Source of the DNA: Corynebacterium minutissimum
GTDB lineage: Bacteria > Actinomycetota > Actinomycetes > Mycobacteriales > Mycobacteriaceae
DNA: 64,000 bases
NCBI RefSeq assembly: GCF_000805675.1
Contig: NZ_JSEF01000002.1
Location: forward strand, 62,001 to 126,000
Direction: 5' to 3'
Position 1 is the stretch's first letter. Each line of letters begins with the position of its first letter. This document shows positions 9,471-18,704 of this stretch, piece by piece. The position numbers were made by a program, and so were the translations under genes. The notes beneath the pieces were generated by a model. That model was not told the origin of the DNA. It saw nothing but the letters and a program-made list of their open reading frames with translations, and did not search any database.

Positions 9471-10004
9471 CTACTCGGCGCAGAGCGCGCCGCCCTTCTC
9501 GCTGATGAGCTGGGTCAGCTGCTCGTGACTGAGCTCGCTGCGGCCTTGCTCGATGAGCTGGCCAGCGACGGCGGGCACGGTGACGGTATCGCCTTGGCAG
9601 GCAGCCTGGGCGGCACCGACGAGCTGATCTTCTACACCTTCGGTGTTGACGCCGCCGTCGGAAAGCGCGGCCAGGAACTCCTGGTGCGGGCCTTCCGCGG
9701 GTGCGGGGGCGGGGATTTCGGAGATTTCGCGCGCACCGCGATCCTCCGTTTCTTCGCCGGAACCGCGGGAGGAGCCGCTGCCGGACGAGGCCTTGTCGCT
9801 CGAGCTCGCTGCCGATGAATTCGACGTCGAGGAGGATTCCGCCCCTTCAGACGAGCCGGCAGAGCGCTCGAGCGGCGCCACGGAGGTCTCGGTGGCTTCG
9901 CTCTCGTCGACAGTAGCGGAGCCACAGCCAGCCAACAGGGCGCCGGCAGCCAGCAACGCTGCGGCTGTCACCCGGGCCGAGGAGTTTAGTCGTCGCGTGC
10001 GCAT
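9471..10004 (-). CDS. DUF732-type lipoprotein
   Basis: Predicted lipoprotein of 177 residues. The signal sequence ends in a lipobox LLAGC with the modified cysteine at residue 27. It is followed by a Ser/Glu/Thr-rich linker (about 30-95), then a small C-terminal domain of about 75 residues. The spacing of helices and two cysteines (AAQAACQGD and GGALCAE, probably disulphide-linked) matches DUF732 proteins of actinobacteria. No function is established for the family. It starts 3 bp after the cop1 stop codon and is therefore probably co-transcribed with that mycolyltransferase, suggesting an envelope role. The DUF732 call is from pattern memory and is less certain than the lipoprotein call. Confidence 0.75.
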   Translation of the reverse strand: MRTRRLNSSARVTAAALLAAGALLAGCGSATVDESEATETSVAPLERSAGSSEGAESSSTSNSSAASSSDKASSGSGSSRGSGEETEDRGAREISEIPAPAPAEGPHQEFLAALSDGGVNTEGVEDQLVGAAQAACQGDTVTVPAVAGQLIEQGRSELSHEQLTQLISEKGGALCAE

Positions 10005-10007
10005 GGC

Positions 10008-12008
10008 TTAGTTCTTGTCTGCCTGGATGTTGCCCATGACCTTGCGGATGACTCCATGCTGGAAGGTCTGGGTCAGACCACCAGCCGGGATCTCCTTGTA
10101 GTCTTCGGTAGGCCAGCCGAACTCGCCCTGCTCGAAGCCGTGCTTGCCCCACTCATCAAAGATGTCGCCCTTGAGGATGTAGTGCGCACCGGAGTCCATG
10201 GACCAGTAGATGTTGCCGTGCTCAAACTCCTGGAAGAAGCCGCCATTGACGGCCTTCTCCTCGCCGACGGGGTAGCCCAGGTCGGACTCAGCGGCCTTGA
10301 GCTCCTTGTACTTGGCGCCGATGGCACCATGCACGATGTGGAAGGAACCGTCCGGGTTGTGGGTCAGCACGCCATTTTCGAATTCCTGAACCACGCCGTC
10401 GCCGACCTTGCGGACGTCGGAGGTCGGGTACTTGAGGTCGCCCATCTCGAAGCCGTTCTTGCCCCACTCGTCGTAGAGATCCTTCGGGATTGGCCAGGCG
10501 CCGTTCTCCGGGGTCCAGTAGATGGAGCCGTGCTCGAAGTGGACGAAGCGGCCGCGGCCGTCGAGGGTCTTGCCTTCGCCGGTCGTCGGGAAGCCCAGCC
10601 AGGAAGTCGGGCCGCCCAGCTCAGAGTAGCGGGCGCCGATGCGGCCGAAGACTGCGTAGGCACCGGTCTCCGGGGACCAGTAGGCGGTGCCGGCCTGGAA
10701 GTCCTGGGCCTTGCCGCGCTCGGCGACATCATACTCGTTGTTCACGCAGGAACCAATGATGCCGGACTTGGTAGCCTCAGCAATGGCGCCCACCGGGGTG
10801 CAGTCAGCGCCGCGGTCGGACTTGTCGAGGCCGAGGGAGTCGGCAATGAACGGCCACGCCTCGGTCATTTCGAACTGCCAGTATTCCCAGCTGTGCACGC
10901 CAGTCGGGCGGAACTTGACCACCGGCTCCACCTTGGCGCGCTTGGCGTAATCGACGAAGGTTTGAGTAGACATGCGGGAAATCGCCTCGAGGCCCACGCC
11001 TGCCATGTTGGCCTGGCCCTTAGCCACGGAACCGATCTGGCCGTAGTCATCCTTGCCGTTGCCGGCGGAGACGTAGACCTTCATGTCCTTGAGGTTCTCA
11101 ATGCCCAGCTTCGGGTCGTGGTCAATCCAGTCCTGGGAGTAAAGGTCGCCCCACATGTTGGTGGAGGTGTAGCCGCCGGCATCGGCCTGCGCTGCGGTAA
11201 TGGCCTCCGGCATACCGGTGGTCGTGGTGTCGAGGTAACCCGAGAAGGAACCGACAAACTTGAAGGCCCACGGGTTGCGCTCCGCCAGGTTCATCGCGGC
11301 AGTACCGCCCATGGAGATACCGGTGACGGCACGCTGGCCGTTGGAACGGTAAGCCTTTTCCAAGACTGGGATGAGTTCCTGCATGAGGAAGGTTTCCCAC
11401 TTGTAGTGCTTCCCGTTATCGGGCTTTTGCCAGTCGGCGTAGAAGGAGGACTCGCCGCCGACCGGCATGATGAGGGTGACGTTACGGTCAGCAAACTGGG
11501 ACAAAATGTTGGTCTCGATGGTCCAGCCGGACTCGTCGTCACGGGCACGCAGGCCGTCGAGGGCCCAGACCTCCGGGAACTTCTTGTCCGGGTTGGAGTA
11601 CCAGTCGCGGGCCAGCTGGATCTGCACGACCTGTTCCTTGTCCGGCATAGCGGCGGACTTGATGTAGACCTTGAGGTGGCGGTTGGTCAGGTACTCAACA
11701 CGGGAGACGGACACGCCGTCCGGCAGGCCCTCGATGTCCGGGTACTCGGTTTCAATCGGGGTACGCTGCGGCGGGTTCGACGGTGCGAAGGAATCGGAGA
11801 AGTTGGAGCTTCCCAGAATGTCAGTAATACCCTCTCCGGAGCTGGAGCCGGAGGATTGGGCGTTGGCCATAGGCAGCAGCGCGAAGCCGACGGCCACGGC
11901 GGTGGGCAGTGCGGCGATGGTCAGGCCCTTGCGAGCGGCGGACGGGGAACGCAGGCCTGCTGCCTTGGAGGGCTGAGCAGACTTCTGAGAAGGCGCAGTG
12001 TTCGGCAT
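10008..12008 (-). CDS. cop1: major corynemycolyltransferase with LGFP repeats (Cop1/PS1 type)
   Basis: Antigen-85-type mycolyltransferase that moves mycoloyl groups from trehalose monomycolate to arabinogalactan or to another trehalose. From ATG 12008 the protein is 666 residues, close to C. glutamicum PS1/Cop1. A long n-region signal peptide ends at ANA (residue 50). The esterase domain has Ser232 in GISMGG, Glu341 and His372 in GVHSWEYW. About four or five LGFP repeats fill residues 430-666 (for example LGFPTT, LGYPVG, FGWPTE) and probably bind the wall. The frame stays open upstream to 12185, but 12008 is preferred because AAGGA lies 7 nt before it and the signal peptide follows. The leader contains a hairpin with an AGGAGG-like loop. 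The DUF732 lipoprotein gene follows 3 bp downstream. Confidence 0.95.
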   Translation of the reverse strand: MPNTAPSQKSAQPSKAAGLRSPSAARKGLTIAALPTAVAVGFALLPMANAQSSGSSSGEGITDILGSSNFSDSFAPSNPPQRTPIETEYPDIEGLPDGVSVSRVEYLTNRHLKVYIKSAAMPDKEQVVQIQLARDWYSNPDKKFPEVWALDGLRARDDESGWTIETNILSQFADRNVTLIMPVGGESSFYADWQKPDNGKHYKWETFLMQELIPVLEKAYRSNGQRAVTGISMGGTAAMNLAERNPWAFKFVGSFSGYLDTTTTGMPEAITAAQADAGGYTSTNMWGDLYSQDWIDHDPKLGIENLKDMKVYVSAGNGKDDYGQIGSVAKGQANMAGVGLEAISRMSTQTFVDYAKRAKVEPVVKFRPTGVHSWEYWQFEMTEAWPFIADSLGLDKSDRGADCTPVGAIAEATKSGIIGSCVNNEYDVAERGKAQDFQAGTAYWSPETGAYAVFGRIGARYSELGGPTSWLGFPTTGEGKTLDGRGRFVHFEHGSIYWTPENGAWPIPKDLYDEWGKNGFEMGDLKYPTSDVRKVGDGVVQEFENGVLTHNPDGSFHIVHGAIGAKYKELKAAESDLGYPVGEEKAVNGGFFQEFEHGNIYWSMDSGAHYILKGDIFDEWGKHGFEQGEFGWPTEDYKEIPAGGLTQTFQHGVIRKVMGNIQADKN

Positions 12009-12058
12009 TGGTGAATCCTTGCGATGTGTCGAGTGAAGGCACGTTGCATCGAGCGGGC

Positions 12059-12081
12059 TCCGCAGGTTCCCCTCCTGCGGA
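12059..12081 (-). promoter_or_regulatory. cop1 leader hairpin enclosing a purine-rich loop
   Basis: TCCGCAGG and CCTGCGGA form a perfect 8-bp stem with a 7-nt loop AGGGGAA on the minus strand, about 50 nt upstream of the cop1 ATG. It lies inside the predicted 5' leader, so it could affect mRNA stability or translation. Confidence 0.45.
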
Positions 12082-12107
12082 ACACGCCACTGCAGACGCG
12101 GTGAGCG

Positions 12108-12142
12108 GTCTAACGTGAGCTCAAGTTTAAGTTGAACTTGAG
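12108..12142 (-). promoter_or_regulatory. cop1: cop1 promoter overlapping a palindrome
   Basis: Minus-strand TTCAAC (plus 12131-12136) and TTAGAC (plus 12108-12113) are 17 nt apart and would start a leader of about 90 nt. The -35 lies inside a perfect inverted repeat, CTCAAGTT at 12120-12127 and AACTTGAG at 12135-12142 with a 7-nt centre. This is a likely operator. Confidence 0.45.
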
Positions 12143-12191
12143 ACTTTTGGAAGAGGGACACGCCCACACTTTCCTTATCGAACACGACAAA

Positions 12192-12250
12192 GCCGGCCCG
12201 CCCAGCGCCTCCAGCGAATGATTCCGCTAGAAGGCGACGGACGAGCCGGC
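12192..12250 (-). terminator. terminator after cmt2
   Basis: Long inverted repeat with GCCGGC at both ends (12192-12197 and 12245-12250) and further pairing inside. It lies just past the cmt2 stop and is followed on the minus strand by TTTGTCG. It separates cmt2 from the cop1 promoter. Confidence 0.6.
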
Positions 12251-12272
12251 GAAAAGTAAGGCGTCTACGCGG

Positions 12273-13304
12273 TTACCACGCGTTCATCACGTTGAGCACC
12301 TGCGGCTTGGAGTGTTCCAACTCGTAGCCGAACTGCTCCCAGTTGTGCAAGCCCTGAGCCGGGTAGTTCGTCTGGAGACGCACGCCCATCGCGCGCGCCT
12401 TGAGCTCCCACATGCGGGTCGTAGCATTAGCAAAACCTTCAAGCGCCATACCGGAAGCAATGTGCTCCGGCTTATAGCGCTGCTGATCCAGCGGACCCGG
12501 AATACCGGAGGCAGCGGAGACAAACACGTCGGTGCCGTGAGCGGCCAGCTCCGGAATCAGGTTGAACGGGTCGTTGCTAAAGCGCTTCGGGTTGATGACG
12601 GAACCGTACATGGCGTTGATGTTGAAGCCGCCGGCGTCGAGAAGCGCGAGGCGCATGAAGGTCTGCGCTCCCGGCAGAGTCGTGGTGAGGTAACCGGAGT
12701 AGGACAGAGCCTGGCGGAACTGCTCCGGGTGCTTGCCAGCCAACGTAATGGCTGCGGTAGCACCCATGGACAGGCCAGCAACGGAGTTATTGTTGCGGGC
12801 CACACCGAAGTTGCCCTCAAGGTAAGCCGGCAGCTCCTTAGTGAGGAAGGTCTCCCACATGTAGTTCACCGGTTCCACCAAGTCATAGGTGGCCGGTCCG
12901 CGCCAGTCCGCGTAGAAGGACGCGGCGCCACCCACCGGCATCACGAGGGTGATGTTGTGGTCGACGTAGGTACGTGCGGCGTTAACGTCATTGATCCAGG
13001 CGTTGGTGCGGTCGGTAGCGCGAAGACCATCGAGGAGGTACAGGCCTGCGTTGCCGCCGTTCTTGGCCGGCTGAATCTGCACCGGGATGGTGCGGCCCAT
13101 AGCCTGGGACCAGACATCACAGCGCTGAACCCAGAAACCTACGCGGTCCCACTCGCAGGCGCCGGTAGCATCGCCACGCAGCCAGTCACGGTTAGCTGCT
13201 GAGGCCTCCTGGGTGCCGGCGGTGACGACGAGGCCCAGAGCAATAGCAATGGCGGCCACAACCGCCATGACACGCGTCCGCAGTGCGGAACTTAGTGCAC
13301 TCAT
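12273..13304 (-). CDS. cmt2: secreted corynemycolyltransferase, short form
   Basis: Second antigen-85-type mycolyltransferase of the locus, without LGFP repeats. From ATG 13304 it is 343 residues. The signal peptide probably ends at ASA (residue 36). The catalytic Ser179 is in GLSMGA, Glu289 is in LEGFAN, and His320 is in GLHNWEQFG. The start is chosen over an upstream in-frame GTG region because AAGGAG lies 4 nt before this ATG and the signal peptide begins directly. C. glutamicum carries a 341-residue enzyme (Cmt2) at the same place. It lies downstream of aftB on the same strand with 126 bp between, and has its own terminator. Acceptor preference cannot be read from the sequence. Confidence 0.93.
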   Translation of the reverse strand: MSALSSALRTRVMAVVAAIAIALGLVVTAGTQEASAANRDWLRGDATGACEWDRVGFWVQRCDVWSQAMGRTIPVQIQPAKNGGNAGLYLLDGLRATDRTNAWINDVNAARTYVDHNITLVMPVGGAASFYADWRGPATYDLVEPVNYMWETFLTKELPAYLEGNFGVARNNNSVAGLSMGATAAITLAGKHPEQFRQALSYSGYLTTTLPGAQTFMRLALLDAGGFNINAMYGSVINPKRFSNDPFNLIPELAAHGTDVFVSAASGIPGPLDQQRYKPEHIASGMALEGFANATTRMWELKARAMGVRLQTNYPAQGLHNWEQFGYELEHSKPQVLNVMNAW

Positions 13305-13430
13305 GTTTCTCCTTAACATTCTTACTGCCACTAGTACATCGCCAACACGCCAGCGATGGTTACGGATCAATAACGAGAATCTTTTGTAGCGTAACCTACC
13401 CGCCCGCGTTTTGTCTTCCTACGGGGGTGC
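13305..13430. other. gap between aftB and cmt2
   Basis: 126 bp with no gene. It must hold the cmt2 promoter. A minus-strand TACTAG-type hexamer about 30 bp before the ATG is a candidate -10, but I could not settle on one pair. Confidence 0.3.
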
Positions 13431-15200
13431 CTACCCGGCAGGGAGGTAGTCCGCTGGGTCCTCCGACAGCTGCAACGTACGGCCAGTCGTCAGGGAAAAG
13501 ACCAGGTTCTTACGGAAGCGCTCCCAGGACAGGGGCTCGCTATACGACGCCACCAACTCCTTGAGCTCCGGGGTCTCCAGCGCAGCACGGGCGTGGCGGG
13601 TGGTGTCCTTGTCGTACCACGGCGGCAGATAGTCAATATCTGCGGCTGACTGCGCTGCCTGCCACTCCAAGGCGAGGGATTTATCGTGGCCGATGCGCCC
13701 GCCTTCCTCGCGCGGCATCCGTGCCGCCAGAGGGGTGGCCAAACCGATGGTGTCCTGGATTCGAACATCAAGCGGCGCGTTCATCGACGTCATACCGAGG
13801 TTCACTAGGAACAGCGACGGCGCCTGCTCGCGTCCTTCTTCACGCGGCACGGTGAGCCAGTTGAGGCGGTCGGCATCTTTATCCTCAACGTAGATGACCG
13901 CGAGGGCATCACCGTCTTCAAGCTTTCTCATCGCCTCCGGGTAGCCATTCATGAACTTCATCGTGAGATAGTCACGCGCTGAGCGCGGCGGATGGCCGGC
14001 CTCACGGTTGGTGGCGTAGGTCCAGAAATCACGCTCATCCACGATGGACAGCGTCTGTTCATAGGAATCCCAGTCCGTGTCGTGCCCCCTGAGCACGATG
14101 ACGAGTGCCCACACCGCACACGCGCCCGCAGCCAGCCAGGTGACGAGTCCCTTGAGCGGCAGCACGAAAACCGGTAGCAGCGCGGCGAAGAGCGGCAGCA
14201 GAAGCATGCGGCCATGCATGAAGTCACCGCCAACGCGCAGGATATAGAGCACATGGATGATCACCGCACTCAGAAGCAGGTAGGTCACCGTCGTCGAACT
14301 GCGCAGCTCAGTTGGGCGCAGCTGCGCACGGAAGGCCCAGATGCCGGCGGCCGCCAGCACGATGACGGGCAGGTACAGGGCGTAGGGTCCCACGAAATCC
14401 TGCAGATAGTTCAGGCCACTGGCCCATGCGCTTTCCGACGCCGACTTCGCCACCGCCGTGTGCGGCGTCACCAACCCGTAGTACCCCATGCGGAAAATCT
14501 GGTACGCGCCCGGGATAGGCAGGGCCGCGCCGAGGATGCCGAGCCACACCTTCCAATTGCGGTGCGTGGCCAGAAGCAGAATGCCGGTCAGCCCGCCATA
14601 CAGTGCAAGTTCTGGGCGCACGAGCCACGACAGTCCCGCCCAGAAGGCCAGCCAGTAAGCACTCAAGGTGCTGGTGCCCTCGGCCCAGCGCTGCAGCAAA
14701 GCCCACAAGGCCGCGAGGTAGAAAATGGAAAGCCCCCACTCCAAGCCGGAGGTGAAGAAGTCCCGAGCAGGCGGGAGCGCCAGGTAGACCAGCGCGCCGG
14801 CAGGTGCGACGAGCGGGACGACACTCAGCCCCGTGCCAGCGGCTTCGGGGCGGGAACGATACAGGCCACGCGAGGTCGCCCACACGCCGAGCATCATGGC
14901 CGCCACCGAAAGCAGCAGGCCCAGATTCACCGCAATGGAATCCAAAGAGGCATCAGAAACCCAGTGCACCAGCAGAATGAGGTACTGCCATAGCGTGGAC
15001 GTGTTGGCTTCGACACGTTCGCCCACATTAAAGACCGGCCCATTGCCGGCCTCAAGATTGCGGACGGTGCGCAGGACGATGAGGCCGTCATCAGAAATCC
15101 AGCGGCGCGCGAATCCTCCCCAGAACGAGAAAACCCCGATCACCAGGACCGAGGCCAGCGCGCTCAACGCCGCCAAAGTACGTGAATCGGGTTTTCGCAT
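13431..15200 (-). CDS. aftB: AftB terminal beta-(1-2) arabinofuranosyltransferase
   Basis: Polytopic GT-C glycosyltransferase that adds the terminal arabinofuranose residues of arabinogalactan from decaprenyl-phosphoryl-arabinose, thereby creating the sites that receive mycolates. From ATG 15200 it has 589 residues. There are about ten hydrophobic segments in the first 380 residues. The early extracytoplasmic loop carries a DDGLIVLR stretch with the adjacent aspartates typical of GT-C enzymes, and a soluble C-terminal part of about 200 residues follows. An alternative GTG start lies 18 bp upstream. I prefer 15200 because TAGACT sits 8 nt before it and neither start has a Shine-Dalgarno. It follows ubiA by 36 bp, so substrate synthesis and use are adjacent. 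Confidence 0.9.
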   Translation of the reverse strand: MRKPDSRTLAALSALASVLVIGVFSFWGGFARRWISDDGLIVLRTVRNLEAGNGPVFNVGERVEANTSTLWQYLILLVHWVSDASLDSIAVNLGLLLSVAAMMLGVWATSRGLYRSRPEAAGTGLSVVPLVAPAGALVYLALPPARDFFTSGLEWGLSIFYLAALWALLQRWAEGTSTLSAYWLAFWAGLSWLVRPELALYGGLTGILLLATHRNWKVWLGILGAALPIPGAYQIFRMGYYGLVTPHTAVAKSASESAWASGLNYLQDFVGPYALYLPVIVLAAAGIWAFRAQLRPTELRSSTTVTYLLLSAVIIHVLYILRVGGDFMHGRMLLLPLFAALLPVFVLPLKGLVTWLAAGACAVWALVIVLRGHDTDWDSYEQTLSIVDERDFWTYATNREAGHPPRSARDYLTMKFMNGYPEAMRKLEDGDALAVIYVEDKDADRLNWLTVPREEGREQAPSLFLVNLGMTSMNAPLDVRIQDTIGLATPLAARMPREEGGRIGHDKSLALEWQAAQSAADIDYLPPWYDKDTTRHARAALETPELKELVASYSEPLSWERFRKNLVFSLTTGRTLQLSEDPADYLPAG

Positions 15201-15236
15201 GAGGAGAGAGTCTAGCACCGAGACAGCTGAGAGTAC

Positions 15237-16238
15237 TTATCCGCCGATAACCGGCATGACATAGACCGCCATGGCGATGCAGGCCAGCCACGCCAGCGCC
15301 AGGATTTGCAGGACGCGATCCTCCAGTGCAATCTCATCCGGGGCGCCGCCATTGCCGCGGTCGACGTCCGCAGCATAGCGCAGGATGGCGATAGTAAACG
15401 GAACCATGGACACCTGGTACCACACGCTTGCCGGGCCAGCGGACTCGTTGGAAAGCTGGAATCCCCACAGCGAGTAGGACATGACCACCGCGGTGGCCGC
15501 CAGGGTCCACACAAAGCGCAGGTAGGTCGGCGTATAGCCCTCCAGGGACTTGCGAATTTTCGCGCCCGTGCGCTCTGCTAGGAGAATCTCCGAGTAGCGC
15601 TTACCGGAAGCCATAAACAGGGAGCCGAAGGCCGCCACCAGCAGGAACCACTGGGACAGCTCAATGCCCGCAGCCACGCCACCGGCCATGGTGCGCAGCA
15701 TAAAGCCGGAGGATACCAAGCCGATATCGATCACCGGCAGGTGCTTCCAGCCAAAGCAATAGCCCAGCTGCAGGCCGATGTAGATGGCCATAACGATGGC
15801 CAGGTGCGGACCCGCAGTGGCCAAGAAGGACAGACCAATCGAGCCAACGATGAGCACACCAGCCATCGCGTAGGCCAGGCCAATCGGCAGGACGCCTGCC
15901 GCAATGGGGCGGAAGCGCTTCGTCGGGTGCTCGCGATCCGCCTCTACGTCGCGGGCATCATTGATCAGATAGATAGAGGATGCGCCCATGCAGAAGACGA
16001 TGAAGGCGAGGAGGACGTCGAGAAGCACGCGCGTATGAAACAGCGCGTCTGCACCAGCCGCGGCGGGTGCAGCGAGGACGAGGACATTCTTGACCCATTG
16101 CTTGGGACGCAGGGCCTTGACCATGCCATCGGCAAGGTTCTTCGGCGGCTTGCGCTTGCGACCGGTATCGATGCCAGACGTGTGGGGCTCCGAGTGGAAG
16201 ACTTTCTGGTCGCCGTCATCAACGCGTCGGGTGCTCAT
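15237..16238 (-). CDS. ubiA: decaprenyl-phosphate phosphoribosyltransferase (UbiA/DPPR synthase)
   Basis: Integral membrane prenyl-transferase-fold enzyme that joins phosphoribosyl pyrophosphate to decaprenyl phosphate, the first committed step toward decaprenyl-phosphoryl-arabinose. The 333-residue protein has about 40 polar N-terminal residues, then about nine membrane segments. The first Asp motif NDARDVEAD (Asp94, Asp97, Asp101) is clear. The ATG overlaps the stop of the upstream PAP2-type gene in an ATGA (16235-16238), which implies coupled translation. The product is the substrate expected for that phosphatase. Downstream aftB uses the finished donor. Confidence 0.94.
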   Translation of the reverse strand: MSTRRVDDGDQKVFHSEPHTSGIDTGRKRKPPKNLADGMVKALRPKQWVKNVLVLAAPAAAGADALFHTRVLLDVLLAFIVFCMGASSIYLINDARDVEADREHPTKRFRPIAAGVLPIGLAYAMAGVLIVGSIGLSFLATAGPHLAIVMAIYIGLQLGYCFGWKHLPVIDIGLVSSGFMLRTMAGGVAAGIELSQWFLLVAAFGSLFMASGKRYSEILLAERTGAKIRKSLEGYTPTYLRFVWTLAATAVVMSYSLWGFQLSNESAGPASVWYQVSMVPFTIAILRYAADVDRGNGGAPDEIALEDRVLQILALAWLACIAMAVYVMPVIGG

Positions 16239-16762
16239 CGGGTCTTCCTTTCATAGCGGTGACAGGCCTCTGCGGTGGCGGCGCCGAGAAGGGCGCCGAG
16301 CGCGGTATCGGAAGGATAATGTACTCCGAGCACCATACGCGAGGCCATCATGACCGGCACGCCCACGAGCGGCGCTGGGGTTCCCATAACGTGGGCAGCG
16401 CCGACGAGGAACGCGCTTGTCGACGTCGCGTGGGACGACGGAAACGACAGCTTAGACGGCGTTTTCACTCCGACCTTCACGTAGTCGTAGTCCGGGCGCT
16501 TGCGGCGTACAATGCGCTTGATCACAACGCTGGCCGCGTGCGCCATGAAAGCGCCCGCGCCCACCGCAACCCACTGGCGGCGTACCGCCGGTTTCTTGTA
16601 GTTCATGCCCGTTCCCATCGCGGACAGAGCCATCCAGCCCAGTGCGTGTTCACCGAAGTGGCTGAGCGCTCGGGCAGTGGGCAGGACGCCGGGAGCGTCG
16701 AAAGCCACGTCTTGGATCTTTTCCAGGACGTGGGATTCGGCGACGGAAAGCTTACTGGGCAT
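16235..16762 (-). CDS. PAP2-type phosphatase, probable decaprenyl-phosphoribose 5-phosphatase
   Basis: Small membrane PAP2/PA-phosphatase of 175 residues. The three signature motifs are visible: KRIVRRKRP, FPSSHATS and SRMVLGVHYPSD. The M. tuberculosis counterpart at this position, Rv3807c, is proposed to remove the 5-phosphate from decaprenyl-phosphoryl-5-phosphoribose. That role is inferred here from position between glfT2 and ubiA. The start at 16762 has AAAGG at a suitable distance and lies inside the end of glfT2 (11-nt overlap). The stop overlaps the ubiA start. An in-frame start 24 bp further upstream is less likely. Confidence 0.88.
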   Translation of the reverse strand: MPSKLSVAESHVLEKIQDVAFDAPGVLPTARALSHFGEHALGWMALSAMGTGMNYKKPAVRRQWVAVGAGAFMAHAASVVIKRIVRRKRPDYDYVKVGVKTPSKLSFPSSHATSTSAFLVGAAHVMGTPAPLVGVPVMMASRMVLGVHYPSDTALGALLGAATAEACHRYERKTR

Positions 16763-18704
16763 CGAACACCTTTCGCCAGGATTCACGGGAGGTCAGCTCC
16801 GGCAAGGCTGCACGGTACTCGGCCCGCAGGTCGTCGAAGTTATCCTCGATTTCCTTGAGCATCTCACGGGTGGAGGTGACCAGCTCCTTGGCCAGGTCGC
16901 GGTCGCGCTTGCGGAAGGCCACTCCGGTGCCACCTGCGGTGGACACGGTGGCCGAGTCCACGCGGGAAAGCGTGAACCACCGCGCCTCCTCCGGGGTGAG
17001 GTTGAGCTGCGGGGCCTCGTGGTGCGCGCGGTCTTCCTTGCTCACCAGGTGCTTGGCGGACTGAAGGAGCCACGGGATCTTCTTGAGCTTGCCCAAGCGG
17101 CCGCCCACATTTTTGGTGGGTACGCCCGGCGCGCCGGTAGCTGGGGGAAGCTGGTCGGCGGATTCGATGATGACCGCATCGGAATAGCCCTTGCGGATAT
17201 CCGCAATGCGCGGCAGTGAGGACTCCAGGATGTCGAAGAGACGATCCGGTCCGGCCAGGAAGTCCTTCATGGCTTCCAGTTGGATGGCCATTGTGGAGTA
17301 TTCCATGCACATGGTGTGCTTGAGGGTGGACTTGAAGATGGACTTGGTAATCCCGCGTGCATCGCCCTCGTGGTAGAGCGCTGCCACGATAAGACGGTTG
17401 CGCAGGTGGAAGTAGGCCTGCCAGTCGATGGCATCGTCCTTATCTGCCCAGGCCATGTGCCAGATGGCTGCACCCGGCCACGTCACCGTGGGGAAACCCT
17501 TGGATGCTGCACGTAGGGAGTATTCGGTGTCATCCCACTTGATGAACAGCGGCAGCGGCTGACCGGTGGTCTCCGCCACGATGCGCGGGAAGAGGCACAT
17601 CCACCAGCCGTTGTATTCCACATCGATGCGGCGGTGCAGCGCGCGGGAGTCGTACTTCTTCGGGTCCAAACGGGATTCCTTGGTGCCGATGGCGCGCAGC
17701 GGGTACTTGGCAAAGTCGTGGTCGTAGACGGCATGCTCGGCCGCGCCCCACATGAAGTCAGCGCGGTCGACGCGCTCACCGGTGGTGCGCAGCTGGGAGC
17801 GCTCCTGCAGGTTGAGCATCTCGCCGCCCACGATGGAAGGCTTGGCCGCATAACGTGCCGCTTGGACTGCACGGAGGATAGAGTCCGGCTCGATCGCGAT
17901 GTCATCATCCATATAGAGGATGTACGGCGAGTCGGTATTCTCTAGGGCCTCGAACATAATGCGGGAATAACCACCAGAACCGCCCAGGTTGCCCTGGCGG
18001 AACTCGCGGAAGCGCTCACCAAAGTGCGCCACGGCTTCGTCGTAGCCCGGCTCATCCGCCGGGTGCTGGTTGCCCTGGTCCGGCATGAGGACGTAGTCGA
18101 TGATGCCGTCCACGACGGGGTCTTCTGCCAGGGCCTGCAGCGCCGCGACGGCATCCGTCGGGCGGTTAAAGGTCGGGATACCCACGGCCACGCGCTTCTC
18201 CTGCGCCGGGTACTCGCTGCCGTCCGGGAGGAGCTGCGGGTTCGGGGCGTGGGGGGCGGCCCAGGAGGCGTCGGCAAGCACGGTGTCTGCCACCGCCGCG
18301 ACGTCGAACCACAGCAGGCCGCCGTCCTCGAAGTTCTTCAGGGGCAGCTCGAACTCGTGGTGGCCAGTGGTCACCACGTGGTTGGCCACGGAAATGCGCT
18401 GGCCGTCCTGCTTGGAGCGGTAGAGGGAAATGTTGGCCTCGCCCTCGACGTCCATCACCAACACGATGGACTTCAGCTGGGACCAGCGGCGCCAGTAGGC
18501 GGCCGGGAAAGCGTTGAAGTAGGTCTCGAAGGAGGCTTCCTCGCCCGCCGGGATGGTGACGGAGGTGCGGTCGTTCCAGCTGAGGCGCTCGCGGTTGCGC
18601 TCCGATTCGATGAGGTAGAGCATGCGGACGTCGCTCGGCTCGCCGCGCTTCGGCAGCAGGATGCGCTGTACGGGTTCGTACGCAGCTGAATTGTTGGCAG
18701 TCAC
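16752..18704 (-). CDS. glfT2: GlfT2 polymerising galactofuranosyltransferase
   Basis: Bifunctional GT2-family enzyme that polymerises the galactan with alternating beta-(1-5) and beta-(1-6) linkages from UDP-galactofuranose. From GTG 18704 it has 650 residues. An N-terminal beta-sandwich (about 1-160) precedes the GT-A domain. The acidic triad DDD is at 266-268, the catalytic region WDD at 390-392, and the metal-binding His is about 416 in WHMAW. A helical C-terminal domain follows. An upstream GTG at 18725 is in frame. I prefer 18704 because it matches the M. tuberculosis GlfT2 N-terminus in length. It is the first gene of a minus-strand group continuing into the phosphatase, ubiA and aftB. 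Confidence 0.95.
   Translation of the reverse strand: MTANNSAAYEPVQRILLPKRGEPSDVRMLYLIESERNRERLSWNDRTSVTIPAGEEASFETYFNAFPAAYWRRWSQLKSIVLVMDVEGEANISLYRSKQDGQRISVANHVVTTGHHEFELPLKNFEDGGLLWFDVAAVADTVLADASWAAPHAPNPQLLPDGSEYPAQEKRVAVGIPTFNRPTDAVAALQALAEDPVVDGIIDYVLMPDQGNQHPADEPGYDEAVAHFGERFREFRQGNLGGSGGYSRIMFEALENTDSPYILYMDDDIAIEPDSILRAVQAARYAAKPSIVGGEMLNLQERSQLRTTGERVDRADFMWGAAEHAVYDHDFAKYPLRAIGTKESRLDPKKYDSRALHRRIDVEYNGWWMCLFPRIVAETTGQPLPLFIKWDDTEYSLRAASKGFPTVTWPGAAIWHMAWADKDDAIDWQAYFHLRNRLIVAALYHEGDARGITKSIFKSTLKHTMCMEYSTMAIQLEAMKDFLAGPDRLFDILESSLPRIADIRKGYSDAVIIESADQLPPATGAPGVPTKNVGGRLGKLKKIPWLLQSAKHLVSKEDRAHHEAPQLNLTPEEARWFTLSRVDSATVSTAGGTGVAFRKRDRDLAKELVTSTREMLKEIEDNFDDLRAEYRAALPELTSRESWRKVFDAQ

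Noticed and set aside
12009..12185. N-terminal extension of the cop1 frame
   Set aside because: It covers the promoter, palindrome and leader hairpin. A ribosome-binding site and signal peptide support the start at 12008.
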